Below are positions 22,710 through 33,425 of a stretch of DNA of 64,000 nt, piece by piece. The stretch lies in contig OZ316898.1 of the NCBI GenBank assembly GCA_973895155.1, forward strand, positions 6,138,001 through 6,202,000, written 5' to 3'. Under the pieces are notes generated by a model, which saw only the letters and a list, made by a program, of their open reading frames with translations, made no database searches and was not told the DNA's origin. Source of the stretch: Marsupella aquatica (Eukaryota > Marchantiophyta). Each line of letters opens with the position of its first letter. Position 1 is the first letter of the stretch. Both the position numbers and the translations under genes were made by a program.

Positions 22710-24208
22710 CAATTAAAGACCTCAATTGAATTCTGCAAAGTTTTCTCTTGAGCTAGCTTGCGTGTCATTGAAGTACATTACTTCATCTAGACACTGTCTT
22801 TCTCTTCCCACACACATACCAATTTGGCTTTTTCCATTATTTTACCTACTGAGAATTTCTATTGGCAGGATTGCATATTATAATAGCTAGGGTTGGATGG
22901 GGTTGTGAGGTAATGGAAGATGCAAGCGCCCCATAATTAGATGCTATTACACTTTATTAGCTGTGTAGAACTCAGTGTAGAAGCAACATATTGGTGCTGC
23001 TTGGCATGGTTAGGGTGGAGGTGTCATGGAAGAAAGAATTCAATCAATATAGCATATCTGCATCTTGGAACTGCCTCAGTATTTTGTTCTGTAGCAAATT
23101 TAGACCTTGCTACACAGTAAATAATAATTACAGAACCCCTTGCGGGGTCACTTGCAAATTTGCATCTTGGAACTTGCCTCGGTATTTTGTTGTGTAGCAA
23201 ATTTAGACCTTGCTACACAATAAATAATAATTACAGAACCCCTTGCAAATTTACTGGCGCGCGCCAGAGCACTGGCACCAGAGCACGCTACATCAGGAAC
23301 ACGCATGACGAACATAATCGAATTAAGATTGCTACTGAAGAAGTGAAGAACCTGCGGGAGACCCCAATTTTTCTGGGTGTGTTCTCATGACAGTCAGAGC
23401 AAGAACTTAGACTGGAAGTTCTCACTAGCATGCGCAATTCTAAACAAATGGATGCAGGGACAGTACGCAAAGCTGTTCAGAGATGTCGACCTGTGTCCAT
23501 ACACCATTATATTCACGTGGACCAACGTCCATACAACCGCCATGGAGATATTCCCTCACTGTCTCGTCCTCGCTGACATGCCTCCCAAGAGTATGGCTCT
23601 GATTGAACCCCGCAATTGAACCTCCGCAAATGTCTTCTGATCTTGTACTCATACCTCGGTGTACGTGTTCGATCAACTGGATGAGGATTTGGAGGCACGG
23701 CGGGACGGAGAAATTACTAGCGCGGCGCAAGAGTGGATCCTAAATGTGGGCCATTGTTCCATCCCCGGTTCCATCAGTTTTTCTTCTGGTTCGTTAGTTC
23801 GTTGTCACTGGTTAGTATTCCACAGGGGCTTCGAGGAGGCTATTCGAAAGGAATTCGTTCCTTCGGAAGGAATTACACAACTGGATTTCATACATACGAT
23901 CTTGACATTTTATCACTTGGAAGAAGCATAAATTTATATGGTTGCTGTCGCTTGCACAGAAGTAAGTTACAGGGAGAACAAGACTGTTGAATTCAGCCGT
24001 CCATGCAAAACGTGGTCTTTTAATTACTGCAACCCACGTGTTTGACTTAGAAGCTTGCATAATACTATATAGAATTACTTGAGGATACAAAAATTCCCAT
24101 CCTCGAAGACTTCTCTTTTTGTTACACCAAGCGACAGATGCTAAACGGAACTAGAAAGCTCTCTTTCTCTCATTGTTCCACGACAAATGTTGAATGGGTT
24201 GTAATGAG
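22710..24208. other. Intergenic with one tandem duplication
   Basis: Apart from the duplication at 23060-23256 and a 14-bp palindrome (CTGGCGCGCGCCAG at 23252-23265), nothing is recognised. Short frames at 23377-23619 and 23659-23931 could be fragments of captured coding sequence but match no family I know. Confidence 0.35.
23060..23256. repeat. Tandem duplication, 101-bp unit
   Basis: Copies start at 23060 and 23161 with TGCATCTTGGAAC. Both contain AGCAAATTTAGACCTTGCTA and AATAATAATTACAGAACCCC. Only a few substitutions and one small indel separate them. Confidence 0.9.
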
Positions 24209-24445
24209 GTAGCACTGCGCCAGCTGATCTAAATTAAGTGATCGACCAAACTGTTATGACTACGTAAGATCCATGGTGTAAAAATACAGCAAACATGAGA
24301 CATTCAGTACTGGCTAGTCAGTCGCAGACCACAACACAGAACAACACTAAAGGAAAGTGAATCGACACATATCACGGTGAAGAAATCTGGACACTAAGCA
24401 AACTGATTTGTCCGGAGACGAAATTACAACAGTTACCTTTCTTGG

Positions 24446-24611
24446 GAAACCACGCCTGAAAACCAGACCTGCGTAAGTATCTGGCTCTGAGTTTCAAGTA
24501 TGAAAAACCCTTCAAATATTAATAGTATGAAACCGCGCCTGAAAAGCAGACCTGCGTAAGTATCTAGCTCTGAGTTTCAAGTATGAAAAACCCTTCAAAT
24601 ATTAATAGTAT
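24446..24611. repeat. Tandem duplication (83-bp unit) inside the left arm of TIR element B
   Basis: GAAACC[A/G]CGCCTGAAAA recurs 83 bp apart, followed in both copies by GACCTGCGTAAGTATCT and CTCTGAGTTTCAAGTATGAA. Only three or four bases differ. The right arm has a single copy, so the duplication arose after the arms formed. Confidence 0.9.
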
Positions 24612-25218
24612 GAGTATAATACATGAGTTAGAACGGTTTCTCCATCGTTCGACGGGAGCTACAACGAATGAAATCGTTGCTTTACAGTACATTCTATAGA
24701 TTACTATTGGAGCAAACCTCCTCCGTTTCGCCAAAGACGCTAACTTCGGGGCTAACTTCCGTTTCTCTGCAGCCTCTCGTTATGATGTCGTTATGATCTC
24801 CCTCTCCTTCTTCCCCCCACTCCGAACGTTCTGGAATTTTCACTCTTTTTGCTTCTGTTTTTGCGAAGCCAAGAGATATACAGGGATAGTATCGCTTCTT
24901 TTCTACTTCACGATAGTGTGATTGGATTGTGATTGAGCTCCCCCCAGCTGGAAAGAGGTTAATTTGGGCAGGGGCACGCGAGAATTCATGGTCCTGATTG
25001 GCTATTTATCTTCCGTTCATGATTGGACCGGGGATTGGACCAGTTGAAACTGGAATGGAGCTGGTGGTACAGACCGGTCTATAGTGCATCGACTCGATCG
25101 AAATGAAATTCTCCACCTGTAGAGTAAAACACACGCCATCACAAATCATCAAGTTGAAGCTGTTCACCAATTGATTGCATTGTTCCTCTTGCAGTTCCAT
25201 CTAGCCGGGCTGGTATGT

Positions 25219-25491
25219 ATGGTTCTCCTGCAAAGAGATGGTCCAAGGATGGTGACAGGCAAGTCTGCAATGCTTCATTTCCATATTCAGGGACTTTCCT
25301 TTGCTGTTTCGCACCATCCCGAACTCTATCCGCCAATTGAAATGAAGACCCAGGATACGCGGAGTGTGCTTCTATTTCGCCAAAAGGAAAATCCGATCTA
25401 CGTGGAGTGTGTTCGCTTTTTGCTGAAGGAAGATCCTGACTGCAAGGACAGCGTGTCTCTTTTCTACTTGAGGATACTGTGTTTCTTTTGA
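25219..25491 (+). CDS. Hypothetical ORF inside TIR element B
   Basis: An open frame from the first internal ATG (MVLLQRDGPRM...) to TGA, about 90 codons. The sequence before it (CCTCTTGCAG at 25185-25194) looks like a splice acceptor, so this may be an exon of a larger cargo gene. The product shows no domain I recognise. It could be captured host sequence or chance. Confidence 0.25.
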   Translation: MVLLQRDGPRMVTGKSAMLHFHIQGLSFAVSHHPELYPPIEMKTQDTRSVLLFRQKENPIYVECVRFLLKEDPDCKDSVSLFYLRILCFF

Positions 25492-25764
25492 AGTTTCAGT
25501 TTCACAGGAGGCAGCCAGGTGCGTCCTCAAGTGATGGACGGCGGCTTCTTTCAAATATAGTGCAGTTCTGACTCAGAACTTCAAGAGATCGAACCCATAC
25601 GTTCCCGAGGAGGCTTGAGTGTCTGATCACACGTCGAGTTGCTGTGATCAAATTGAGAGTCCAGAAGTGATTCAGAAACTCGAGGGAAAGTGAGCTCGAC
25701 TGTTCGTGAGGAGGCCTGCATATTACACCTCAAGAAGTGATCACAAATTGTGAAGTCCACAACA

Positions 25765-26106
25765 ATGCCGACGTTAAGGGAACTGTGTGCACTGCGTGAG
25801 CTCGAACGTACACTTACAATGATGCAGGTAGTGCCTATTCTCGAGAGGGACAAGCCTCCGAGACCTGAAAAGAGGGCGCGTAGAGTGCCTCAGGGAAGTA
25901 TTGATGGCCCAATACCGACCGGGAGACCGACTCCACTCCAAGACGTGGCACAGGGTTTAGGGGGCATGACATCTCTACATCTTCGAGACACAACCATACA
26001 ACTGTCGGGAGCTGAAGAAAAAGTGGAAGCGAAGAGCAACCCTTTGTACTGTGGGTCGCTCGGCATTGTGGTGGAAAAACATGGTCCAAACGACATCAAA
26101 ATTTGA
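25765..26106 (+). CDS. Hypothetical 113-aa protein, cargo of TIR element B
   Basis: ATG in a good context (ACAACAATGCC) opens 113 codons ending just before the right arm. The N-terminal third is rich in Leu/Glu/Arg with helical periodicity (LRELCALRELERTL). A basic patch (RPEKRARR) and a Pro/Gly-rich middle follow. No family is recognised. Its position directly inside a long-TIR element is typical of captured cargo. It may also be non-coding. Confidence 0.3.
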   Translation: MPTLRELCALRELERTLTMMQVVPILERDKPPRPEKRARRVPQGSIDGPIPTGRPTPLQDVAQGLGGMTSLHLRDTTIQLSGAEEKVEAKSNPLYCGSLGIVVEKHGPNDIKI

Positions 26107-26387
26107 GAGCGGTCGATGCCGTGAATTGGATCGATCTGCTATTGATGTCTGTAGTCTGTAGTCGGGTCAAATGCCCTTGTAGTGTAAAGCAACTATTTCA
26201 TCCAATGTTGCTCCTGTCGAAAGGCTGAGAAACTGTTGTAACACATGTACTTTTCTCATCATTCTTTATAAAATTTGAAGGGTTTTCCCATTCTTGAAAC
26301 TCAGAGCCAGAAAGTTGAGTGGCTCTGTTTTTCAGGGATGGTTTCCCAAAAAGGATAAATCTTGTAATTTTGTCTCGGGAGAAAGCA

Positions 26388-26392
26388 GTTTG
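26388..26392. repeat. Target-site duplication of Copia-1 (left copy)
   Basis: GTTTG directly precedes the 5' LTR, and the same five bases directly follow the 3' LTR (32122-32126). Five-bp duplications are the norm for Ty1/copia integrase. Confidence 0.85.
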
Positions 26393-26680
26393 TGTTGGAG
26401 TTCTATTGTCGTTAGGACATTACGCCCACCTTCTCTTGCTCTGATTAGTGCATAAATATAGGAGTAATTACTAGCCGTATATGACACTGCCGTCATTGCT
26501 TTAGTAGTATGGGACAAGGTCTGAGTTGGCCCTTGTCACGTTGCATTGACCTTGTGTGTGATAGACCTTATTTTCAGGAGCTTATCTCCGCTTGGACCCA
26601 TGCGGGCTGTGTGCCCGTCTCTCTCATGTATTTATCTCCCTCTCCTCTGTGAGATTATCAAGTTGTTTAAAACTTCAACA
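26393..26680 (+). repeat. 5' LTR of Copia-1
   Basis: Begins TGTTGGAG and ends CTTCAACA. CATAAATATAGG near 26451 is a possible TATA element. It is nearly identical to 31834-32121. Confidence 0.95.
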
Positions 26681-26694
26681 TGGTATCAGAGCCA
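26681..26694 (+). promoter_or_regulatory. Copia-1 primer-binding site
   Basis: TGGTATCAGAGCCA lies immediately after the 5' LTR. It is the standard initiator tRNA-Met complement used by plant Copia elements to prime minus-strand synthesis. Confidence 0.9.
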
Positions 26695-26724
26695 TAATCT
26701 AATACCTAGTAGAAGCCAGTCACC

Positions 26725-29700
26725 ATGTCTTCTGATGTTACCAAAATCTCATTCCTCGAGAGTGACAAGCTAGTGGGTGCTGCGAACTACATGGTTTGGG
26801 CATTCCTGGTAGAACAGATCCTTCGTGAGAAAGGTCTATGGGAAATCGTTCGACCTCTGATTGTTCAGGTAACTTCTCAGACATCACAGGCTGGCTCTGC
26901 TGCTGCCAACGTAGGTGGTACACCTCAGGCCGGTGCAAGCTCGTCTAGCACCTCAGGCAGCAGCGGATCTGGATCTCAACCAGTCTCTCAGGCTCCAAGC
27001 CAGAAAGACAAAGTAAGTGCTCCAATTGTTCCAATCGTCATGCGTCTACGTGAAGATCCCGCGAAGCTGTGGGTCACACTCAAGAAAAAATACGAATCTG
27101 CAGCTCTCTCACGTAAGCTTGCTCTCAAGACTGCTCTTTCTGCATCAAAAATGAAAGAAGGGACCTCTGTTCAGGAATACCTACACAGCATTGAACGCCA
27201 GGTTGCTCAGCTCGGCTGCGTAGGAGAGTCAGTCCCTGATAAGGAACTAATCACGATTGTGCTCAGGAATTTGCCCGACAGTTGGTATAACTTCGTTGCT
27301 GTCTACGGAGTCATGTTTTCAAAGGAAACCCCAGATGCTAGTTTTGCAGACCTGGAGGAATACTTGCAGGCGGAAGATGCACGCCGAAGAGCTCGCTCGG
27401 AAGAGCACTCATTCACTGCTACAGCATACGAACGACGGCCTATTCAGACTACTAGATACACTTGTGGAAGGGGTCGAGGACGCAGCACCCGTGGGCGACA
27501 CCAACACGTACCTGACAGGCGCATCGAACCATGCAGCCACTGTGGAAGACGAGGGCACTTTGAGTCAGATTGCTTTATTAAGCATGCCGACACAGGGATG
27601 CGGTCCCTGACAGTCTCCCAGCAACGAGAAATCACTCAGCGCATCAAAGATCTCCAAGCAGACAGCTCCAAGGCATATGCAGCTGAAGAAGAACCTGATG
27701 ACGGCGAATACCTTACAGGCTCAGATAGTGAGAACAAATCTGGTCTCACTATGGAGGCTATGCTCAGCGAATTTGAACCGCGAGAATCCAAGCGTCAAAC
27801 CTGGATCCTGGATAGCGGCGCATCTACTCATATGAGTCATGATGTGAAAAACTTTTCTACCATTAAAGGCAATTCTTCCACCTCCAATGTTGTTACCGCC
27901 AGCGGCACCAAAATGCCAGTGTCTGGATCAGGATGTATTCCTATTTCTCGCAATAAAACAATTTCTGATGTTTTGTACATCCCGAGTATCACTAGAAATC
28001 TACTATCTATCGGCAAACTTGCCGATCAGGGTCATTCTGTACTGTTCGACTCTAAGTGCTGTTACATAATGGACAATCGTAGTCCTAAATTAGTTCTTCT
28101 CAGAGGATACCGTGATCCAGCCAATAAGCTATACAAGCTTACTGTTCCCAACATTTTGCCAGACACTAGTCTCCGACGCACTTCTGTGCTACCACACCCC
28201 AACATCACCGCTCAGTGTCAGCTAGTCGAAGGTCCCCACTCGGTGGCACAACGGTGGCATCAACGACTGGGGCACTCCAACTACCAGCGTCTCAGCCACA
28301 TGACAAAGCATGGACTTGTTCTTGGAGTTCCACACCTATCATCGTCGAAGGATATCTGTGAAATTTGTGTCAAAGGCAAACAAACTCGAAACCGTATTCC
28401 AAAAGCAGCAATTCACCGTGCAACTCGACCACTGCAGCTAGTTCATACGGACCTCTGCGGTCCACTCCCTACTTCCTCCTTGTTTGGTTCCAGGTATTTC
28501 ATTACGTTCACCGATGATTATTCCCGGTACTCCTGGGTCTACTTCCTCCAGTACAAAAGTGAAGCCCTGGAAAAATTTAAGTTCTTCAAAACTCAGACCG
28601 AGACAGCACTGCGTTGCAAAATTGCTTGTCTTCGGAGCGACCGAGGGGGAGAATATGTGTCTGCTCTATTCACCCAATTTTGTCAAGACAACGGCATCAG
28701 GCGACAACTCACGGTCGCCAAAACTCCTCATCAAAATGGTGTCTCAGAAAGGAAAAACCGTACCCTTCTAGACATGGTGCGTAGTATGTCCATTGGATCT
28801 AATGCTCCAGAATTTCTTTGGGAAGAGTACGTTCGGGCTGCAAACTTCATCAACAACAGGTGCAGCACTCGTGCTCTAAATCTGGCTACTCCATTTGAAT
28901 GTATAACCAGAAACAAACCAAACGTAGGGCATTTTCGAGTGATAGGTTGTACTGCTTACATTCATGTTCCCAAAGATATGCGGAATAAACTAGAAGAAAA
29001 ATCTATCAAGACAGTTCTTGTTGGCTACGATGATCAAAGCAAGGCCTATAGATGCTTTGATCCCACAACTCGAAAAATCATCATCTCTAGAGATGTAATA
29101 TTTGACGAAGGTACGCTAGGAGATTTCTTGTCTCCATCTACTTCTACACAAGAAACACTCTTTGATCTATTTTCTGATGACGATCACATGGAGACACAGT
29201 CCCAACCTGACACATCAGTTCCAACCACTTACCCTCTTGATGACTTTCTCGATCAAGAGGCCGTGACTCAAGCACCCAGGGATCCCGATCCAAGCTCCCC
29301 CGGAGAACTCACGACACCAATTATCGCTTCATTACCAGAGGATCAACCTCCACCGTCAGTACCGAGGCAAGTTCGCAGAGCTCGTCAAAGACTTCTTCAA
29401 CGCACCAGGCCTTCCTCAGGGAGACTTACTTCCCATCCATACAAATACTCTGATTTTCACGTGACTTATTCTGCTGAAGAGATAGAGTTTTGTACAGCAC
29501 TATTGGCAAATTCTGCTACAGACGTTCAGCTTCAACAGGCACTATCAGATCCTCTCTGGCTTGCTGCCATGCAAACCGAGATGAACGCTCATGACAAGAA
29601 TCACACATGGGATCTTGTACCTCTTCCCTTCGGGGAGAAAGCACTATCTGCTCGATGGGTCCTTCGGGAAAAAATTGACCATGCAAGCAACAACAAGCTT

Positions 29701-31135
29701 AAAGCCAGAGTCGTGGCTAGAGGGAATGAGCAACGAGAAGGGATTGACTACGAAGAAACCTTTGCGCCAGTGGTAAAGTGGTCCACTGTTCGACTGATCG
29801 TAGCTCTCGCTGCCACCTTTGGTTGGAGCTTAACTCACATGGATGTTGTTACAGCCTTCTTAAATGGAACTCTAAAAGAGACCATTTTTATGCACCAGCC
29901 ACCGGGTTTCTCCAAGATTGGTCAAGAAGACTTGGTTTGCAAGCTTCGTAAGTCGATATACGGGCTCAAACAAAGTCCACGTGCGTGGTATGAGGAAGTA
30001 GATTCCTTCCTGAGGTCCATTGGATGTAGGCGCAGTGCTCTTGATCCCAACTTATACTTGAAGCAGGAAAACGGTAAAACGGCCCTTATCCTTCTATTTG
30101 TTGATGACTTGCTAATCACTGGAGATGGCTCCGACCTGATTACTGATTTACAGCTGCAGCTCAAATCTAAGTACGAGATGAAGGACCTGGGAACTGTCAA
30201 AACGCTACCTTGGAATTGACTTCGTCACCACCAACCAAGGCATATTGCTTCATCAAAAGCCCTATGCAGATCAACTTGTACTCGACTACGGCATGGATAA
30301 TTGCCGACCCATAAGCACTCCACTGCCCGAAGGACTGGAACTCTCCTCCGAGACCCACACTCCCAGTGTAGACGTTACCACTTACTGCCAACTGGTAGGC
30401 AAGCTCATTTATCTCACAAATACTCGGCCAGATATTTCATTTTCTGTTGGTCTAGTCAGTCGATTTATGACACATCCTCAGCAAGCACACTTTGATGCTG
30501 CTATGCATATTGTTCGATACATTAGCAGTACAACCGACCTGGGCATATTCTATAGACGTGGAGCATCACTACAACTCCATGGATTTACCGACTCCGACTG
30601 GGGGAACTCCTGCCCCGACACAAGAAGATCCACTGGAGGATACGTCTACAAATTGGCAGACGGCCCAATAACTTGGAGCAGCAAACGGCAACCAACGGTA
30701 TCTCGATCTACCACCGAAGCTGAATACAAGGCATTATCTGATGGTGCCCAAGAAGGAGTCTACCTTAAACGTCTAATACAGGAACTGCAGCAAGTCAACA
30801 TCCCTGCATCTATCCTCAAGTGCACCAGCCTGCAAATCGCCACCGACCTCAGCGAAGCATTAATGCCTACTCAACAAGACCTTCACCTTCACTGCGATAA
30901 CATGAGTGCCATTAAGCTTGCAAAAAATCCAGTATTTCATGCACGCACTAAACACTTGGAAATTCACCATCACTTTGTTCGGGAGAGAGTTCTAGAGGGG
31001 GAATTATCAGTTCGACACATCAAGTCTGAAGATCAGACAGCAGACATCTTCACAAAAGTCCTTACTCGGCACAAATTTGAGAGAAATAGAGCACAACTAG
31101 GTATGAAATCTGTGATGCAACTGCAATCACTTTGA
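26725..31135 (+). pseudogene. Copia-1 gag-pol polyprotein with one frameshift
   Basis: Frame 26725-30219 (1164 codons) encodes gag with a CCHC knuckle (CSHCGRRGHFESDC), aspartic protease (WILDSGASTHMSHD), the GAG-pre-integrase motif (RWHQRLGHSNYQRL), integrase (HTDLCGP, FTDDYSRY, RSDRGGEY, TPHQNGVSE), and RT with FVDDLL intact. The frame breaks near an A run at 30199-30202 and continues in the next frame to 31135. That part holds the rest of RT and RNase H (GFTDSDWGN, TRRSTGGYVY, STTEAEYKAL, LHCDNMSAI). A single-base indel explains the break. The ATG at 26725 sits 44 bp after the LTR. All domains are present, so the copy was active until recently. Confidence 0.9.
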
Positions 31136-31220
31136 TCCTTGTTCTTATAACGGTGAATACATCGTAATCAGTTTCCCATACAATAGAGTAAGGAGTCCTA
31201 CTCAACTAGTCTGCTACACC

Positions 31221-31679
31221 TCAACGAAGTCTAACACTTTCGCGGACTAGATAAATCTCTGCCTCCTGACGTGACCGAAAGGATTTAAATCGGTTTCCTC
31301 TAAAACCGCTTACTAGTGGCTCCACTTCTTCCCATGTAGTGTATATCCCAGGACGACGCCCCCGAGCAATGGCATAGTAACGACGAGGCAGCTCTATGCT
31401 GCTCCTCACCACATCGTCTGCATATGCTCGAACCATGTTATACTCACTGCCTCCACTGGAGACTGGTACTCCCAGTGCTACAGGACCGATTGGTCTCTCA
31501 TCGACTTCACTCACGTGACCATCTGTTGCATCAAGCGTTGCTGCGTCTGCAGTAGGTCCTCTCTGTCGACCTCGGTGCAATACATCACGCAGCATTCGTG
31601 CAAAGGAGGCAATGAAGTCCAACATTGCCAACAGCAGTACCAGTCCCGACTCACGTAGTGTCATGGCGTTCTGATCCAT
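31221..31679 (-). CDS. Antisense ORF in Copia-1 with RNase H1 N-terminal / Cauli_VI-type domain
   Basis: On the strand opposite gag-pol, between pol and the 3' LTR, a frame of 152 codons opens with ATG at 31679 and ends with TGA at 31221. Its last ~50 residues match the RNase H1 N-terminal hybrid-binding domain, also found in the caulimovirus VI protein: RRYYAIARGRRPGIYTTW, then VSGFRGNRFKSFRSRQEAE. Conserved Y, GR-PGIY, W, FKSF and EAE positions are all there. The N-terminal third has a hydrophobic stretch (SGLVLLLAMLDF) before a basic patch. In known proteins this domain binds RNA/DNA hybrids or dsRNA. Here it might be an accessory factor or a captured host gene; both are inference. The frame is free of stops. 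Confidence 0.7.
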   Translation of the reverse strand: MDQNAMTLRESGLVLLLAMLDFIASFARMLRDVLHRGRQRGPTADAATLDATDGHVSEVDERPIGPVALGVPVSSGGSEYNMVRAYADDVVRSSIELPRRYYAIARGRRPGIYTTWEEVEPLVSGFRGNRFKSFRSRQEAEIYLVRESVRLR

Positions 31680-31833
31680 CACGATCTCTAACTCTTCGGA
31701 TCTCACGTTCTTGTTGCATGACACTCACCTTGGCTTCCGCTCCAGTCATAGACCTACCTGATATATGTTCGTTCACATCTTACGTGTCTCTGATCAGATT
31801 GTCTCATCTGAGTAAGATGTGGTCGAGAGGGGG

Positions 31834-32121
31834 TGTTGGAGTTCTATTGTCGTTAGGACATTACGCCCACCTTCTCTTGCTCTGATTAGTGCATAAATAT
31901 AGGAGTAATTACTAGCCGTATATGACACTGCCGTCATTGCTTTAGTAGTATAGGACAAAGTCTGAGTTGGCCCTTGTCACGTTGCATTGACCTTGTGTGT
32001 GATAGACCTTATTTTCAGGAGCTTATCTCCGCTTGGACCCATGCGGGCTGTGTGCCCGTCTCTCTCATGTATTTATCTCCCTCTCCTCTGTGAGATTATC
32101 AAGTTGTTTACAACTTCAACA
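31834..32121 (+). repeat. 3' LTR of Copia-1
   Basis: 288 bp, TGTTGGAG to CTTCAACA, preceded by a polypurine tract. It differs from the 5' LTR at three positions I could see (GTATAGGACAAAG against GTATGGGACAAGG, and TTTACAAC against TTTAAAAC). Confidence 0.95.
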
Positions 32122-32379
32122 GTTTGCTTACTGTCCAGATTGTCTTCGGTGTGCTGTTATCGATTCACTTTCCTTTTTTGCAGCCTCTACAGCTTTGTGA
32201 TTGTTTTGTGTTGCGGTTTTGAACAGACGGAATGTTTTGATGTGTGTGCAATCTTTTTACAACATGGATGTTTCCTTAATTGTAAAGGTTTGGTCTTTCA
32301 GCCACATCACTCAGCATAATTGGCACTGTCTAGTACCTGTACACTTCCCTTGACATACAGTTGGAGATAATACCCTCGT

Positions 32380-32720
32380 AAACCCTCGTCCTTTCTATTG
32401 TATTGTATTGCTTAAACCCTCATTGGGAGTACTGTACTGTATTGTACTGTACTGTACTGTATCTTATCGTATTGTCTTAAACCCTCCTATAAGTATTGTG
32501 TAGTATTGTATTGCTGGAACCCTCCTTGTGAGTACTGTATTCTTTTGTACCGTATTGCTTATTATTGCAATTATTGCATTGTACTGCAATGCTTAAACCC
32601 TCCTGGTGAGTATTGTATTGTATTGTACTGTATTGCTAAAATCGTCCTTGTGACTCTTTCGTATTATATTGTGAATGTATCCCTCGTCCTTCATATTGTA
32701 ACGTTTAGACCCCTCTTTGT
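32380..32720. repeat. Pentanucleotide-based minisatellite
   Basis: Repeats of GTACT/GTATT (for example GTACTGTACTGTACTGTA near 32440) are grouped into units of about 60-70 bp. Each unit is headed by AAACCCTCCT or a variant, then GAGTATTGTA. About five diverged units run to 32720. Confidence 0.8.
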
Positions 32721-33425
32721 GAGACTTCCCTTGTATTTTCACTGAAGGCGATGGGCCATAACCCCTCTCTTGCCTGGCCCCAAGATTCTCTGATTTAAGA
32801 GTATTTGCTAATAGCATGGATCAACTGATCGGCCCCTCCTATGCGTATTCTTTTGAACTTACAAGCTGGGAGGGTTTACAGTCAGTAACCCTTGGGCTGT
32901 GGGCTGTTTGTGGGTTAGGGGCTGTAACTCACTCTGGCTCATCGCCCTGGAGGATTACCCCCCCCCCATGATGCCCTTCCCGCCCATGGGTTACCCTCCA
33001 CAAAGATCTACAACTCAAGCTACAACCTTTTGTCAGTTGCTACAAAGCCAATTTGCCTTTCTTTTGATGTCAATGAAATGTCGTGATTACATGATTTCAT
33101 CCATTTATACAGTGACACATATGCAAATAATACCTTAAAAATGTTTTTACACAGCTCCACACAGAAATATAGGCTTCCAATCTCAATGCAGTCTTTGGAT
33201 ATCTTAAAGTAAAAAACCCCATAATCCTAGAAACAACCTCTTAAAAGATGGGTTTTTGTGGAATTCCAAAGACAAGTTGGAGAACTCTGTGACAGTTCTC
33301 AAGAGCTTTGTTTGCATCAGTATTTAGGACTAAATTTCAGTCCTCCCACAAGGACTTTTTGGCATGTCTATCAAGCTACCAAAAAATATCCAAATGAAAT
33401 TCCCATGACATCCACCATAGAGCTA

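Larger units (their letters stand above)
26393..32121 (+). mobile_element. Copia-1: LTR retrotransposon (Ty1/copia), 5.73 kb
   Basis: Two LTRs of 288 bp (26393-26680 and 31834-32121) start TGTTGGAG and end CTTCAACA. They differ at only about three positions (about 1%), so the insertion is young. A primer-binding site TGGTATCAGAGC complementary to initiator tRNA-Met follows at 26681. A purine tract (GAGAGGGGG) precedes the 3' LTR. GTTTG target duplications flank the element, and the gag-pol order is protease, integrase, RT, RNase H, the copia order. About 700 bp between pol and the 3' LTR holds an antisense ORF. The element sits inside the right arm of TIR element B. Confidence 0.95.
24209..32337. 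mobile_element. TIR element B (long TIRs), interrupted by Copia-1
   Basis: The left arm (about 24209-24695) and the complement of the right arm (about 26175-26392 plus 32127-32337) align throughout. Shared blocks include AGTTTGCTTA, CGATTCACTTTCCTTT, TGGTTTCCCAA, CTTGAAACTCAGAGCCAG, TTTGAAGGGTTTT and GTTGCTTTACA. Copia-1 plus one copy of its 5-bp target duplication splits the right arm. Without it the element is about 2.4 kb with arms of 430-490 bp, fitting a Mutator-like non-autonomous element. The left arm has an internal 83-bp tandem duplication. The interior (24696-26174) encodes no recognised transposase but has two ORFs that may be cargo. Confidence 0.7.

Noticed and set aside
31221-31679. 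An integrated caulimovirus
   Set aside because: Only the VI-type hybrid-binding domain is present; no caulimoviral coat, movement or RT sequence is near, and the flanks are Copia LTR sequence.
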